Under the pieces are notes generated by a model. That model did not search any database. It was not told where the DNA came from and saw only the letters and a list, made by a program, of their open reading frames with translations. Below are positions 45,729-54,510 of a stretch of DNA of 64,000 nucleotides, piece by piece. Within the stretch, counting starts at the first letter, position 1. Each line of letters begins with the position of its first letter. The stretch is from CAZBQJ01 sp964494085 (GTDB taxonomy: Bacteria; Patescibacteriota; Gracilibacteria; UBA1369), in contig CAZBQJ010000001.1 of the NCBI GenBank assembly GCA_964494085.1, positions 124,001 through 188,000 on the forward strand. Reading direction: 5' to 3'. Made by a program: the position numbers and the translations under genes.

Positions 45729-46130
45729 ATGGTGGCCAAATCATCCTCAAAAAAGTCTTCCCACTCGATGCAACCAATTGACCAGGTAGAAAACGATATC
45801 GGACAATTATCTGTCGATGTTTATGAATCTGCCAAAAACTTGATTATCCTCGCCCCTATTGCTGGTGTAAAAATAAGTGATATCAATATTAGTGTCAGTG
45901 AAGACGTTTTAACCATTCAAGGTCATCGTAAATTAGAAGCCCCCATAGCAGAGGATGAGTATCTGATCCAAGAATGTTTTTGGGGAGAGTTCTCTCGTTC
46001 AATCGTCTTACCTGACAATGTTGAAACCGCCAACATCACTGCCAGTTTCAAAGATGGTATTCTCAAAATCAGTATTCCCAAAAGCGTTTCTGGAAATAAG
46101 ACCAAACTTATTCGTATCAAGCAAACCTAA
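45729..46130 (+). CDS. Small heat-shock protein, Hsp20/alpha-crystallin family
   Basis: 133 residues. The alpha-crystallin domain runs from LSVDVYESAKNLIILAPIAG to the end, with DINISVSEDVLTIQGHR, the WGEFSRSIVLPDNV segment near residue 80, and ASFKDGILKISIPKS at the C-terminus, close to the A-x-x-x-n-G-v-L motif. A short Ser/Lys-rich N-terminal arm precedes it. ATP-independent holdase in the cytoplasm. It overlaps galU by 1 nt (TAATG). Confidence 0.92.
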   Translation: MVAKSSSKKSSHSMQPIDQVENDIGQLSVDVYESAKNLIILAPIAGVKISDINISVSEDVLTIQGHRKLEAPIAEDEYLIQECFWGEFSRSIVLPDNVETANITASFKDGILKISIPKSVSGNKTKLIRIKQT

Positions 46131-47008
46131 TGCCCAAATTAGCGCCAATTCGCAAAGCAATTTTTCCAGTAGCCGGTTTTGGGACCAGATTTCTTCCGGC
46201 GACCAAAGCTCAGCCAAAGGAAATGTTGCCGATTGTCGATAAACCGGTAATCCAATATTTGGTAGAAGAAGCGGTTGCGGCTGGCATAACCGATATTGTC
46301 ATGGTTACGGGTCGTGGTAAGCGCGCTATCGAAGACCATTTCGATACCAGTTTTGAATTGGAACAAACTCTAGTGGAAAAAGATAAACACGATTTACTCG
46401 AAGAAGTCCGTAAAATTTCCAAACTGGCCAATTTTATTTATGTCCGTCAGCCTCAACCGCTCGGTGACGGCCATGCCATACTCTGCGCCCGAAATGTCAT
46501 CGGCAACGAACCTTGCGCCGTTTTATTTGGCGACGATGTCATCGATGGTAAAGTCCCGGCCATCAAACAATTAATGGACATCTATCAAGAAACCGGCTGT
46601 TCTGTGATCGGTCTGAAAGAGGTGCCTCCAGAAGACATTTCCAATTATGGAGTAATTGGCGGGCGCTGCGTTGAAAACGGTCTCTACGAAGTCGAACAAC
46701 TGGTGGAAAAACCACAGCCTACTGATGCCCCTTCCAATTTGGCCATCATCGGTAAATACATTATTACACCCGAAGTGTTCGACTGCATTGAGCGTGGTGG
46801 GCGCAGCGCCGGAGGTGAACAACGCTTGATCGATGGGTTTGAAGTTCTGCTAAAAAGACAGCGCATTTATGGCAAAATCCTCGATGGAAAACGTTATGAC
46901 ACAGGCCAAAAAATCGGCTTAATCACCGCCACCATCGATTACGCGCTCAAGCGGCCTGACCTCGGCCCCGAGCTAAAGCGCTATCTGAAAACACTGAAAT
47001 TGGAATAA
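46130..47008 (+). CDS. galU: UTP-glucose-1-phosphate uridylyltransferase
   Basis: 292 residues; makes UDP-glucose for glycolipids and polysaccharides. Nucleotidyltransferase signature FPVAGFGTRFLPATKAQPKEM (within residues 11-31), then VTGRGKRAIEDHFD, QPQPLGDGHAI, LFGDDVIDG and VEKPQPTDAPSNLAIIGKYI in order. The product probably feeds the diacylglycerol glycosyltransferase at 60 kb. A large inverted repeat follows its stop. Confidence 0.96.
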   Translation: MPKLAPIRKAIFPVAGFGTRFLPATKAQPKEMLPIVDKPVIQYLVEEAVAAGITDIVMVTGRGKRAIEDHFDTSFELEQTLVEKDKHDLLEEVRKISKLANFIYVRQPQPLGDGHAILCARNVIGNEPCAVLFGDDVIDGKVPAIKQLMDIYQETGCSVIGLKEVPPEDISNYGVIGGRCVENGLYEVEQLVEKPQPTDAPSNLAIIGKYIITPEVFDCIERGGRSAGGEQRLIDGFEVLLKRQRIYGKILDGKRYDTGQKIGLITATIDYALKRPDLGPELKRYLKTLKLE

Positions 47009-47015
47009 AAAGCCT

Positions 47016-47095
47016 AAGGAAAGGCAGAAAATACCATTTGCTCGACGGGGCCCCTATGTCCCCGAATTCGCTCATGGTATTTTCTGCCTTTCCTT
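47016..47095. terminator. Long perfect inverted repeat after galU (terminator or cruciform)
   Basis: Perfect 22-bp arms at 47016-47037 and 47074-47095 around a 36-nt loop that itself can pair (CGGGG with CCCCG). The downstream T-run is poor (TTGTTAT). Stronger than any ordinary terminator in the window; its position between galU and the promoter of the TPR gene fits termination. Confidence 0.65.
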
Positions 47096-47108
47096 GTTAT
47101 TTCAGTAT

Positions 47109-47136
47109 TTTCAAAGTGCTCAAAATTTGCTATAAT
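47109..47136 (+). promoter_or_regulatory. Promoter of the TPR gene
   Basis: TTTCAA (47109-47114), 16 nt, TATAAT (47131-47136) with an extended-10 TG (TGCTATAAT). The ATG lies at 47176. Confidence 0.55.
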
Positions 47137-47175
47137 GACCAGATACAAAAAATCAAAAACAAAACCCCAGATTAT

Positions 47176-47787
47176 ATGAAACAAGAGCAACCAAATGTAA
47201 ATTATCTACTGACTGAAGCCGATCAGATGAAGATGGATGGGGATCATCTGGAAGCCATCAAAATTTGTGAAAAAATCCTCCTGACTGATCTCGACAATGA
47301 TCAGGCCTTTGAGGAAATCGGTGACAATTATCTGAGTATGCGTGAATATGAAAAAGCTGAAAAGGCTTTGCTCCAAGCCCTTCGTATCAACCCGGCTTCC
47401 GCCAATGCTCACTATCTGATCGGTTTTGCGCATTCGGCGCTGGGTGTTTGGAACGAATCCATCGGGCATCTGGAAATCGCCGATCAATTCCAACCCAATC
47501 ATCCGGAAATCCTCCGTTGTCTCGGTTGGTCCATTTTTCATTCCGGTAAAAAGAAACAAGGTTTGGTAATTTTGGAAAGAGCCCTCAACCTCAGTCCTCG
47601 CGATCCACTTATTCTCAGCGACTTGGGGATTTGCTATCTGAATGATAAAGAATTCGATCGTGCCAATATTCTATTCAATACTGTCCTGGAAATCGAGCCG
47701 GGTAATGAAAAGATCAAGGAATGTCTATATGCGGTAAAATTCTTTAAGTCAGAATTCAAAAAATTACGCGGATCAAAAAAGAATTAA
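47176..47787 (+). CDS. TPR-repeat protein
   Basis: 203 residues made almost wholly of tetratricopeptide repeats. Units start near LTEADQMKMDGDHLEAIKIC, AFEEIGDNYLSMREYEKAEK, ANAHYLIGFAHSALGVWNES, LRCLGWSIFHSGKKKQG and LILSDLGICYLNDKEFDRA, each with the G/A pattern of TPR helices. It is a cytoplasmic adaptor with no signal peptide. I placed the start at ATG 47176 because the longer frame begins at a TTG inside the galU inverted repeat and would run across the promoter. Confidence 0.85.
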   Translation: MKQEQPNVNYLLTEADQMKMDGDHLEAIKICEKILLTDLDNDQAFEEIGDNYLSMREYEKAEKALLQALRINPASANAHYLIGFAHSALGVWNESIGHLEIADQFQPNHPEILRCLGWSIFHSGKKKQGLVILERALNLSPRDPLILSDLGICYLNDKEFDRANILFNTVLEIEPGNEKIKECLYAVKFFKSEFKKLRGSKKN

Positions 47788-47842
47788 TTCCAAGGATGCA
47801 ATCTTCAAGATAGATGTTATTTTAGACCACGAGAAAAATAGA

Positions 47843-47871
47843 TTGTCAAACAGCACTTATCAACGTATACT
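47843..47871 (+). promoter_or_regulatory. Promoter of the RNase P RNA gene
   Basis: TTGTCA (47843-47848), 17 nt, TATACT (47866-47871); the start predicted 7 nt later coincides with the first paired base of P1 at 47878. Confidence 0.8.
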
Positions 47872-47877
47872 TTGCGG

Positions 47878-48478
47878 GATTCTGCCGGTGAATGATCGCT
47901 GGCTAATAAAGGTTCGTCCTTTAAAAGCGAGAGGAAAGTCCGAGCGCCCATTAAGCATAATGACTTCTAACGGAAGTAGCTGGTCGCCTTAAACGATCAG
48001 TATGGAAAGTGCCACAGAGACTATACTAATTCAATTATTTCTCACTTCGGTAGGAAATAACTGGACCAAAGGTGAAAAGCCTTGCCGACGGTAACAACCC
48101 AGGTTGAAGCCAGGCGAGGTGCCTCCGTGCAAACGGAGAGACATGGCAAACCCCATTTGGCGCAAGGTGGGATGGGAGAACCGGAATTAACTTTGCTTAA
48201 TAAGTCCGGAACTCCCCACCGCTAAGAGTGGCGAGGGCAGCGACCGAGCATATGACTAGCGCAAGTTAGTCGGAGCGAGGAAAAATTTCGCCGAAATATG
48301 AGACCTCAAAGTCGAATATTTCCAGAAGTTTTAGTTGGCCCCCACTGGAGCCGGCGCGCAAGCGCCGGCCTAGATAGATGATCATAATCGACTGAGATAC
48401 TTCGATCCCACGATTCACTTCGTGGAACTCGAAAAGGTTCAGCCAGATACAGAACTCGGCTTATGATCCGGCAGAATC
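47878..48478 (+). ncRNA. rnpB: RNase P RNA
   Basis: The ribozyme that removes 5' leaders from tRNA precursors. P1 is formed by GATTCTGCCGG (47878-47888) and CCGGCAGAATC (48468-48478). The conserved core is visible: GAGAGGAAAGTCCG near 47930, CCACAGAGACTATAC near 48012, AAAGGTGAAAAG near 48068, TAGATAGATGA near 48371 and ACAGAACTCGGCTTAT near 48449. P3 is a small UUCG-type hairpin, and P18 is GCCGGCGC-GCAA-GCGCCGGC with a GNRA loop. At 601 nt it is longer than the usual 350-450; part of the extra is a large P19-like hairpin (about 48383-48441) between the P18 region and P2. The protein subunit gene rnpA begins at 63.85 kb. Confidence 0.95.
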
Positions 48479-48495
48479 ACTTTTAAACAAAATCC

Positions 48496-49254
48496 TTAGA
48501 CCCTTAGCGAGGCAGGAAAACCTCTAATAACAGAATGATTACGAGGATTGCCCTCAAAGACGTAGACATCGCCCCCACTGCTTTTGCCATCAAGCGTGCA
48601 ACCTTTTTCTCTTGTGTCAATAGAAGGCTTTACCCAGCTAAGGCTGTCTTTGTCTAAGCCATCTACAGCTTGAGCCGCCCGATATTCTTGCTCATCTAGT
48701 AACCCTACCCCCATAGCCGCAGCCAAATCTATCGCATTGCCACTACACATGTCATTTGGATCAAGTATTTTTAATCGCTGCTCAGCCTCTCGATCATAAA
48801 CACAATTTCTTCTGCCAGTTGGACTTTCCGCAGATCGATCCTGGAAAACCAGTTCACCGTTTTTTTTATCCACTCCCACCACATCCGGCTCACCACCGTT
48901 TTTTTCCATTTCATTCAGTGACCAGAGTTTTTTTTGGTCGGCTTCACGAAGTCTTCGTTCAACTTGCTCCCAAGTAAAACTTTTGTGGCGATGCATATTT
49001 TTCTCAAAACGTGGTTGGAGAAATTTGAGTACTATCTGCAATTCCGGATTTAAAAGTTTACTCAACTCCTCCAAAACCTCTTCCATTTCATCTAAATCAG
49101 TCTCAAAAATATCCACATTCAAATCCAGACCTGCCGCTTCTGCTTGGCTTTCCAGATCAGCCACACCTTCCTGAACCACAGCATAAGCCTCAGCCACCAA
49201 TTGGCATTTCTGTTCCACTTTCGCTTCCCTAATTTTAGCCAATAATTCTTTCAT
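48496..49254 (-). CDS. DUF4256 family protein
   Basis: 252 residues of a family of unknown function. Characteristic blocks are LQPRFEKNMHRHKSFTWEQV, KLWSLNEMEKNGGEPDVVG, DRSAESPTGRRNCVYDREAE, AAAMGVGLLDEQEYRAAQ, and VFEGNPRNHSVIRGFPASLRV at the end. About 90 N-terminal residues are helical and acidic and less conserved. I use the ATG at 49254 because a TATAAT ends 6 nt upstream and an earlier ATG (49272) overlaps that -10. It is convergent with rnpB, 17 nt away. Confidence 0.85.
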   Translation of the reverse strand: MKELLAKIREAKVEQKCQLVAEAYAVVQEGVADLESQAEAAGLDLNVDIFETDLDEMEEVLEELSKLLNPELQIVLKFLQPRFEKNMHRHKSFTWEQVERRLREADQKKLWSLNEMEKNGGEPDVVGVDKKNGELVFQDRSAESPTGRRNCVYDREAEQRLKILDPNDMCSGNAIDLAAAMGVGLLDEQEYRAAQAVDGLDKDSLSWVKPSIDTREKGCTLDGKSSGGDVYVFEGNPRNHSVIRGFPASLRV

Positions 49255-49260
49255 CAGACC

Positions 49261-49269
49261 ATTATAGCA
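49261..49269 (-). promoter_or_regulatory. Extended -10 of the DUF4256 gene, leaderless
   Basis: Minus strand TGCTATAAT (49269-49261) ends 6 nt before the ATG at 49254. The expected transcription start is at the ATG. Confidence 0.5.
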
Positions 49270-49345
49270 CATTGCCAGAACTCAAAAAACATTGTGTTTA
49301 AGTATGCACGTGCACAGATTAACGTTTCCTCAACCGCCTATTTTT

Positions 49346-49353
49346 GCTACAAT
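49346..49353 (+). promoter_or_regulatory. Extended -10 of the sugar transferase gene, leaderless
   Basis: TGCTACAAT (TACAAT at 49348-49353) ends 6 nt before the ATG at 49360; it is divergent from the DUF4256 promoter about 80 nt away. Confidence 0.5.
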
Positions 49354-49359
49354 CAGCCC

Positions 49360-50805
49360 ATGAAACCTCTAGAAATTTTCTTTGGCGTACTTAGGATACC
49401 GATTGACTTCGTGCTCGGTGTGCTGTCATTTTTATTGGCTTATCAATTGCGTCTGATTACCGATCTGGTCCCCGGCGTCCAACTCCCTATCACCGCCGAC
49501 ATGTTTCCCGACGCTCTCCAATACCTACAATTTGCGGCAACCGCTTCAGCTTTCCTGATCCTAATTTTTGCCATGGCCGGACTCTATAGCCAAAAAAGGC
49601 CTGAACCGCTCAATCGTCAGATCACCAAGATTTTTTTCTCCACTATTATCTGGCTATTTGCCATCATTACTTATTATTTTCTCATCCGCACCTTCCCCTT
49701 CTCTCGTTTGGCCTTACTAAACAGTTGGCTCCTGGCTTTTCTTTTAATCAGTTTTGGCCGAATAATTCTACAATTCATTCAAAATAAATTATATCGATTG
49801 GGCATTGCTCAAACCAAAGTCCTCTTGGTCGGAGCCGGACCCAATAGTGAAGAATTGCTCTCCAATTATTTCAAAAACCCTCAATATCGCTGTGTCGGTT
49901 ATCTCGATCAGACAGATCACCAACTAGCTTCCGCCAAATATCTTGGTAAGCCTGAGCAAATCAAAGAAATCCTTTCCCATCATCAAGTTGAAAAAATTAT
50001 TCAATGTAAAGATCATCTTGGCCTCAGTCAGGAAATCAGTCTCCTCGATCTTTGCCGTGAAAATCAACTGGAATACAGCTTTATTCCCAGCCAATTGGAG
50101 ATGCAACGCACCAATATCGACATCGAAACCCCACGAGGCATCCCCATTATTTCTCTGAAACCCACTCCCCTGGATGGCTGGGGTCGTGTGCTCAAACGCA
50201 GCTTCGATTTTTTCGGCTCACTCGCACTACTCATCATTCTCTCTCCGCTACTTCTAATTCTAGCTATCCTGATCAAAATCGACGATCCCAAAGGTACTGT
50301 TATTTTCAAATATCTGGACGATCATTCGCGTGTCAAAAGAGTCGGTCAAAAGGGTAAACCATTTTATTTCTACAAATTCCGTACCATGGTGCCCAATTCT
50401 CACAATTTACGCTATAGTGAATTGTCCCATTTGGACACTCGCAAAGGCACTCCCATGGTCAAAATCAAAAATGACCCCCGGGTAACTAAAATCGGTCGTT
50501 TTTTGCGAAAAACTTCTCTCGACGAATTACCACAACTCTTCAATGTCATCAAAGGCGAAATGTCCTTGGTCGGCCCTCGTCCACATCTACCCGAAGAAGT
50601 AGATCGCTATGAAAAACATCATAAATTCGTTCTGACCGTCAAACCGGGAATTACCGGCATGGCACAAGTCAGTGGTCGTAGTGATCTCGACTTTGACCAG
50701 GAAGTTAAACTGGACACTTATTACATCGAAAACTGGAGTATCTTACTGGATTTAAAAATCTTGATTAGCACAATAACTGTTGTTTTCAAGCACTATGAAG
50801 AGTAA
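49360..50805 (+). CDS. Polyprenyl-phosphate sugar phosphotransferase (exopolysaccharide initiation)
   Basis: 481 residues. It transfers a sugar-1-phosphate to a membrane polyprenyl phosphate, the first step of polysaccharide or glycan assembly. N-terminal membrane helices (to about 130), a Rossmann-like CoA-binding-type middle (VLLVGAGPNSEELL), then a helix before the catalytic domain (KRSFDFFGSLALLIILSPLL). The catalytic part has YKFRTM, KTSLDELPQLFNVIKGEMSLVG followed by PRPHLPEE, and KPGITGMAQVSGRSDLDFD. ATG 49360 is chosen because it follows the -10 by 6 nt; an upstream in-frame start lies before that promoter. The sugar specificity cannot be read. Confidence 0.92.
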   Translation: MKPLEIFFGVLRIPIDFVLGVLSFLLAYQLRLITDLVPGVQLPITADMFPDALQYLQFAATASAFLILIFAMAGLYSQKRPEPLNRQITKIFFSTIIWLFAIITYYFLIRTFPFSRLALLNSWLLAFLLISFGRIILQFIQNKLYRLGIAQTKVLLVGAGPNSEELLSNYFKNPQYRCVGYLDQTDHQLASAKYLGKPEQIKEILSHHQVEKIIQCKDHLGLSQEISLLDLCRENQLEYSFIPSQLEMQRTNIDIETPRGIPIISLKPTPLDGWGRVLKRSFDFFGSLALLIILSPLLLILAILIKIDDPKGTVIFKYLDDHSRVKRVGQKGKPFYFYKFRTMVPNSHNLRYSELSHLDTRKGTPMVKIKNDPRVTKIGRFLRKTSLDELPQLFNVIKGEMSLVGPRPHLPEEVDRYEKHHKFVLTVKPGITGMAQVSGRSDLDFDQEVKLDTYYIENWSILLDLKILISTITVVFKHYEE

Positions 50806-50843
50806 AATCTCACCGCTATTCTAATACCTTTTCCCCTCTCGCC

Positions 50844-53636
50844 ATGGTCCGTAAACTCATCGAAAAACTGATTGGAGACCCCAATGAAAAAATCCTTAAA
50901 AAGGTCCGACCCCTGGTCGAAAAAATCAATAAAATTGAAGAAGAGTACCAAAAAACTCTCACTACTGACGAGGATTATCCTCGAAAAACAGCTGAATTCA
51001 AAGAACGCCTACAAAAGGGTGAAAGTCTGGACGATCTGCTCCCCGAAGCTTTTGCTTTGGTAAAAAGCGCCTGTCGTCGTATTCATGGTCGTGAATTTGT
51101 CATCGACAAGCTTTATGCTGAAGCAAGTAAAGCCGCCCAGGAAGAATTGGCTAAAGAAGAACAGATTACCGAGGAAGCCGCCGCTGCAGAAGCAGCCAAA
51201 CATAAATATGTTTGGCGTATGGTTCCCTTCGATGTCCAGTTAATGGGAGGCATTATTCTACATCAAGGTCGTATCGCCGAAATGAAAACTGGTGAAGGTA
51301 AAACCCTGGTCTGTACTATGCCACTTTACCTCAATGCTTTAGCCGGTAACGGCGTTTTTCTGGTTACAGTAAACGAATATCTCGCTCAGAGAGATGCCGG
51401 TTGGATGGGAGTTTTATATAAATTCCTCGGATTAAAGGTCGGTGTTATCCTAAACGCCATGCCCAGTGCCGACAAAAAAGCCGCTTATGAAGCTGATATT
51501 ACCTATGGTACCAACAGCGAATTTGGCTTTGATTATCTCCGCGACAATATGGCTAGTAATATTGATTTGATTGTCCAACGTACTCTCAATTATGCCATTA
51601 TCGATGAGGTGGACTCTATCTTGATCGATGAAGCTCGCACTCCACTGATCATTTCCACCATGGGGGCCGAATCCACCGCTAAATATCAAAAATATACAAC
51701 CTTGGTTCGTCAGCTTCAGGAAGGAGTCGATTTTGAAATCGATGAAAAGCAGCGCGCCACCACTCTCACCGAAGACGGTATCTTGAAAATGGAAAAATTA
51801 ATGGGTGTCGACAATATCTATACAGATTCAGGTTTTGATGAAGTCCATCACATCGAACAAGCACTCAAAGCGCACTTCATCTTCAAAAACGAAGTCGATT
51901 ATGTGGTTAAAGACGGCGAAATAATTATCGTCGACGAATTTACCGGACGTCTCATGCCCGGCCGTCGTTATTCAGACGGTTTGCACCAGGCCATCGAAGC
52001 CAAAGAAGCTGTGGAAATCAAACGGGAAAGTAAAACTCTCGCTACAGTTACCTTACAGAACTATTTTCGTCTCTTCAAAAAATTGGGTGGTATGACCGGT
52101 ACAGCCAAAACCGAAGAAGACGAATTTATGCAGATTTATGGTCTGGAAACTGTAGTTGTCCCTACCAATAAGCCTATTATTCGTAAAGACAATGCTGACG
52201 TTATTTTCAAAAACCAACGAGGCAAATTTATGGCTGTTGCCACAAAAGTCAAAGAGGCTCATCAAAAAGGTCAACCGGTTTTGATTGGTACTGTCTCGAT
52301 TGAAAAATCCGAGGCCCTCAGTAAAGCCTTACAACAAGAAGGAGTCGCCCATGCTGTTTTGAACGCCAAATACCATCAAAAAGAAGCCGAAATTGTCGCC
52401 CAAGCGGGTAACAAAGGGGCCGTAACGATCGCCACAAACATGGCCGGTCGTGGTACCGATATCAAAATTGACGACGAAGTCAAAGAATTGGGTGGGCTAT
52501 TGGTGCTCGGCACCGAACGTCATGAATCCCGTCGCATCGACAACCAGCTCCGTGGTCGAACAGGACGTCAGGGTGACCCTGGAGAAAGTGTTTTCTACGC
52601 TTCCATGGATGATGAATTAATGAGACTTTTTGCCGGCGAACGCATTCAAAAAATGATGGAAATGCTGAATCTACCGGACGAAACACCTATCCAGAATAAA
52701 ATGATTTCCGGTTCTATCGAAAGCGCCCAGAAAAAAGTTGAAGGCCGCAATTTTGATATCCGCAAGCATTTGGTGGAATACGATGATGTCATGAATAAAC
52801 ATCGCGAAATTATTTATAGCCGTCGTCGCAAAGCTCTCTTCAATGAAAACATCAAGAATGAAGTCATCCTATTAGTCGAAAAAGAAGTCGAAAGAATCGT
52901 CAGAAACAATGAACGCCCGGATGAACCCGGTTATAATTGCCAACAAATCATGGAAGATCTGTCTATTTTCATCCCCGAAGTTAAAGTCCAAGTTTCTTTG
53001 GAAACCCTCCAGGATCTCAATGATGAAGAGGCCTTGGTCGAACATATTAAAATCTATCTTTTCGAGGTTTACAGTAACAAAGAAGGGAAACTCCCCGACC
53101 CGGAAATACTTCGTCGCCTGGAAAAAAATGTTGCTCTTTCTGTCATCGATACTCTTTGGATGGACCATATCGATAATATGCAAAACCTTCGGGAAAGCGT
53201 TTCTCTACGGGGATATGGCCAACGCGATCCTTTGATCGAATACAAAGAACAGGCTTTCCAAATGTTCACAAAATTATTGACTGACATTCAGACCAATACT
53301 GTAAGTACGCTTTTCCGACTGAATTTGGAAGTACAAGCCCCTCAAAATTTGATCCGTATCGAGGAGGCTCCACAAAATGTGATTACCAATGCCGATAGTT
53401 TTGATAACAGTTCCCACAATAGCAGCCTTACTACACCTGCTTCAGCACAGGGTGGGGATTGGGTCATGGCTTCCCCTCAACAGAATCAAAACAACTCAAA
53501 TAGTGGGAGTGGAGGCATCCGGGTGGTCAGCGCCAATCAGTCAATGGCGACAGGCAAACTGGCCTGTGACAATCTTGGTCGCAATGAAATCTGTCCGGAA
53601 TGTGGAGTCAAAGCTAAAAAATGTCCCAAAAAATAA
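50844..53636 (+). CDS. secA: Protein translocase ATPase SecA
   Basis: 930 residues; drives preproteins through SecYEG. Walker A is KTGEGKT near residue 150. DEVDSILIDEARTPLI carries Walker B, YGTNSEFGFDYLRDN is the family signature, and TNMAGRGTDIKID and RQGDPGESVFYASMDDEL follow. The C-terminal linker is Ser/Asn/Gln-rich. The terminal zinc motif is altered: instead of CxCGSGKKYKxC[HC] it reads LACDNLGRNEICPECGVKAKKCPKK, with four Cys but different spacing. Expressed between the sugar transferase and a small membrane protein gene. Confidence 0.97.
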   Translation: MVRKLIEKLIGDPNEKILKKVRPLVEKINKIEEEYQKTLTTDEDYPRKTAEFKERLQKGESLDDLLPEAFALVKSACRRIHGREFVIDKLYAEASKAAQEELAKEEQITEEAAAAEAAKHKYVWRMVPFDVQLMGGIILHQGRIAEMKTGEGKTLVCTMPLYLNALAGNGVFLVTVNEYLAQRDAGWMGVLYKFLGLKVGVILNAMPSADKKAAYEADITYGTNSEFGFDYLRDNMASNIDLIVQRTLNYAIIDEVDSILIDEARTPLIISTMGAESTAKYQKYTTLVRQLQEGVDFEIDEKQRATTLTEDGILKMEKLMGVDNIYTDSGFDEVHHIEQALKAHFIFKNEVDYVVKDGEIIIVDEFTGRLMPGRRYSDGLHQAIEAKEAVEIKRESKTLATVTLQNYFRLFKKLGGMTGTAKTEEDEFMQIYGLETVVVPTNKPIIRKDNADVIFKNQRGKFMAVATKVKEAHQKGQPVLIGTVSIEKSEALSKALQQEGVAHAVLNAKYHQKEAEIVAQAGNKGAVTIATNMAGRGTDIKIDDEVKELGGLLVLGTERHESRRIDNQLRGRTGRQGDPGESVFYASMDDELMRLFAGERIQKMMEMLNLPDETPIQNKMISGSIESAQKKVEGRNFDIRKHLVEYDDVMNKHREIIYSRRRKALFNENIKNEVILLVEKEVERIVRNNERPDEPGYNCQQIMEDLSIFIPEVKVQVSLETLQDLNDEEALVEHIKIYLFEVYSNKEGKLPDPEILRRLEKNVALSVIDTLWMDHIDNMQNLRESVSLRGYGQRDPLIEYKEQAFQMFTKLLTDIQTNTVSTLFRLNLEVQAPQNLIRIEEAPQNVITNADSFDNSSHNSSLTTPASAQGGDWVMASPQQNQNNSNSGSGGIRVVSANQSMATGKLACDNLGRNEICPECGVKAKKCPKK

Positions 53637-53645
53637 CTGCTAAAC

Positions 53646-53978
53646 ATGTCAGAATTGCCTCGTCCAAAAAATAACATTGTCAGTCGTTATTTCCATGGAA
53701 CAGAACAATTGTTCAACAAAATTGTTACTTTTATCAGCGCCATTTTCCTTTCCGCTATTTTCTTTCTATTCCTGGTGAAGCTCCTCAATTCATGGGGGAT
53801 TTATCTAGGTTTGGCTTTAAGCGTTGCCCTAAATGTTTACTTAAAAAAGCGTTATAAAAAGGACCATTTCTACAATATTTTCAATAATGGCCTAATTACC
53901 TTCAATATAATCACCACGGTCACCTTGATAGTGATTTTAGTAGTATTCTTTAGCGCCGTCCAAAACGCCTTGAATTAG
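53646..53978 (+). CDS. Small membrane protein, 110 aa
   Basis: Unrecognised. Three hydrophobic stretches: IVTFISAIFLSAIFFLFLVKL, WGIYLGLALSVALNVYL and LITFNIITTVTLIVILVVFF. A basic loop (KKRYKKDH) lies between the second and third, favouring a cytoplasmic loop. It begins 9 nt after secA on the same strand, so an involvement with the translocon is possible but unsupported beyond position. Confidence 0.65.
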   Translation: MSELPRPKNNIVSRYFHGTEQLFNKIVTFISAIFLSAIFFLFLVKLLNSWGIYLGLALSVALNVYLKKRYKKDHFYNIFNNGLITFNIITTVTLIVILVVFFSAVQNALN

Positions 53979-53984
53979 CGGTTA

Positions 53985-54506
53985 CTAAAGTTCATCCCAA
54001 AAATACTCTGCCAACGGATAGTCCTTTTTACCTATCGCCAGCGATTCTTTCATACCGCCCCGCTCCGCCCCCATCGCTTCATAGAATTTCCCGGCATTGG
54101 TGTTTTTGGCCAAAACCCACACGTTCATGGACTGATAACCCGCTTCCTTGCTACGTTTCAAAAGTTCTTCAAATAATTTCCGACCAATCCCTTGGCCCTG
54201 GAAATCCTTCAAGATATAGATTGCTCTAAGTTCAGCATCATAGGGACAGCCTTCTTCGCGTTGTTCACCACCATGAGCAAACCCAACAATTTGACCGTCA
54301 ACTTCGGCCACTAGAACAATGTCAGTCGCCTCAGTAATACGTCTCAACCAATTACTTTCGCGATCCCCCACCCGCATTTGTTGCAAATAATCCTCATCCA
54401 CCAATCCTTCATAACTTTTCTGCCAACTCAATACATGTACTTTGGCGATTTCTGTGGCATCAGAGGCTTTGGCTTGGCGTACGACACATTTAGTATTGGT
54501 AGGCAT
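53985..54506 (-). CDS. GNAT-family N-acetyltransferase
   Basis: 173 residues. VVRQAKASDATEIAKVHVLSWQKSYEGLV starts the fold, VAEVDGQIVGFAHGG is strand 4, and YILKDFQGQGIGRKLFEELL contains the acetyl-CoA-binding R/Q-x-x-G-x-G/A motif (QGQGIG). NVWVLAKNTNAGKFYEAMGAE and LAEYFWDEL end the domain. Substrate unknown. I use ATG 54506; a longer frame starting at 54545 would overlap ftsK by 35 nt. Confidence 0.88.
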   Translation of the reverse strand: MPTNTKCVVRQAKASDATEIAKVHVLSWQKSYEGLVDEDYLQQMRVGDRESNWLRRITEATDIVLVAEVDGQIVGFAHGGEQREEGCPYDAELRAIYILKDFQGQGIGRKLFEELLKRSKEAGYQSMNVWVLAKNTNAGKFYEAMGAERGGMKESLAIGKKDYPLAEYFWDEL

Positions 54507-54510
54507 AATT

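Noticed and set aside
47038..47175. N-terminal extension of the TPR protein by 46 residues
   Set aside because: It would start at a TTG inside the hairpin loop after galU and run through the TPR promoter; the later ATG fits better.
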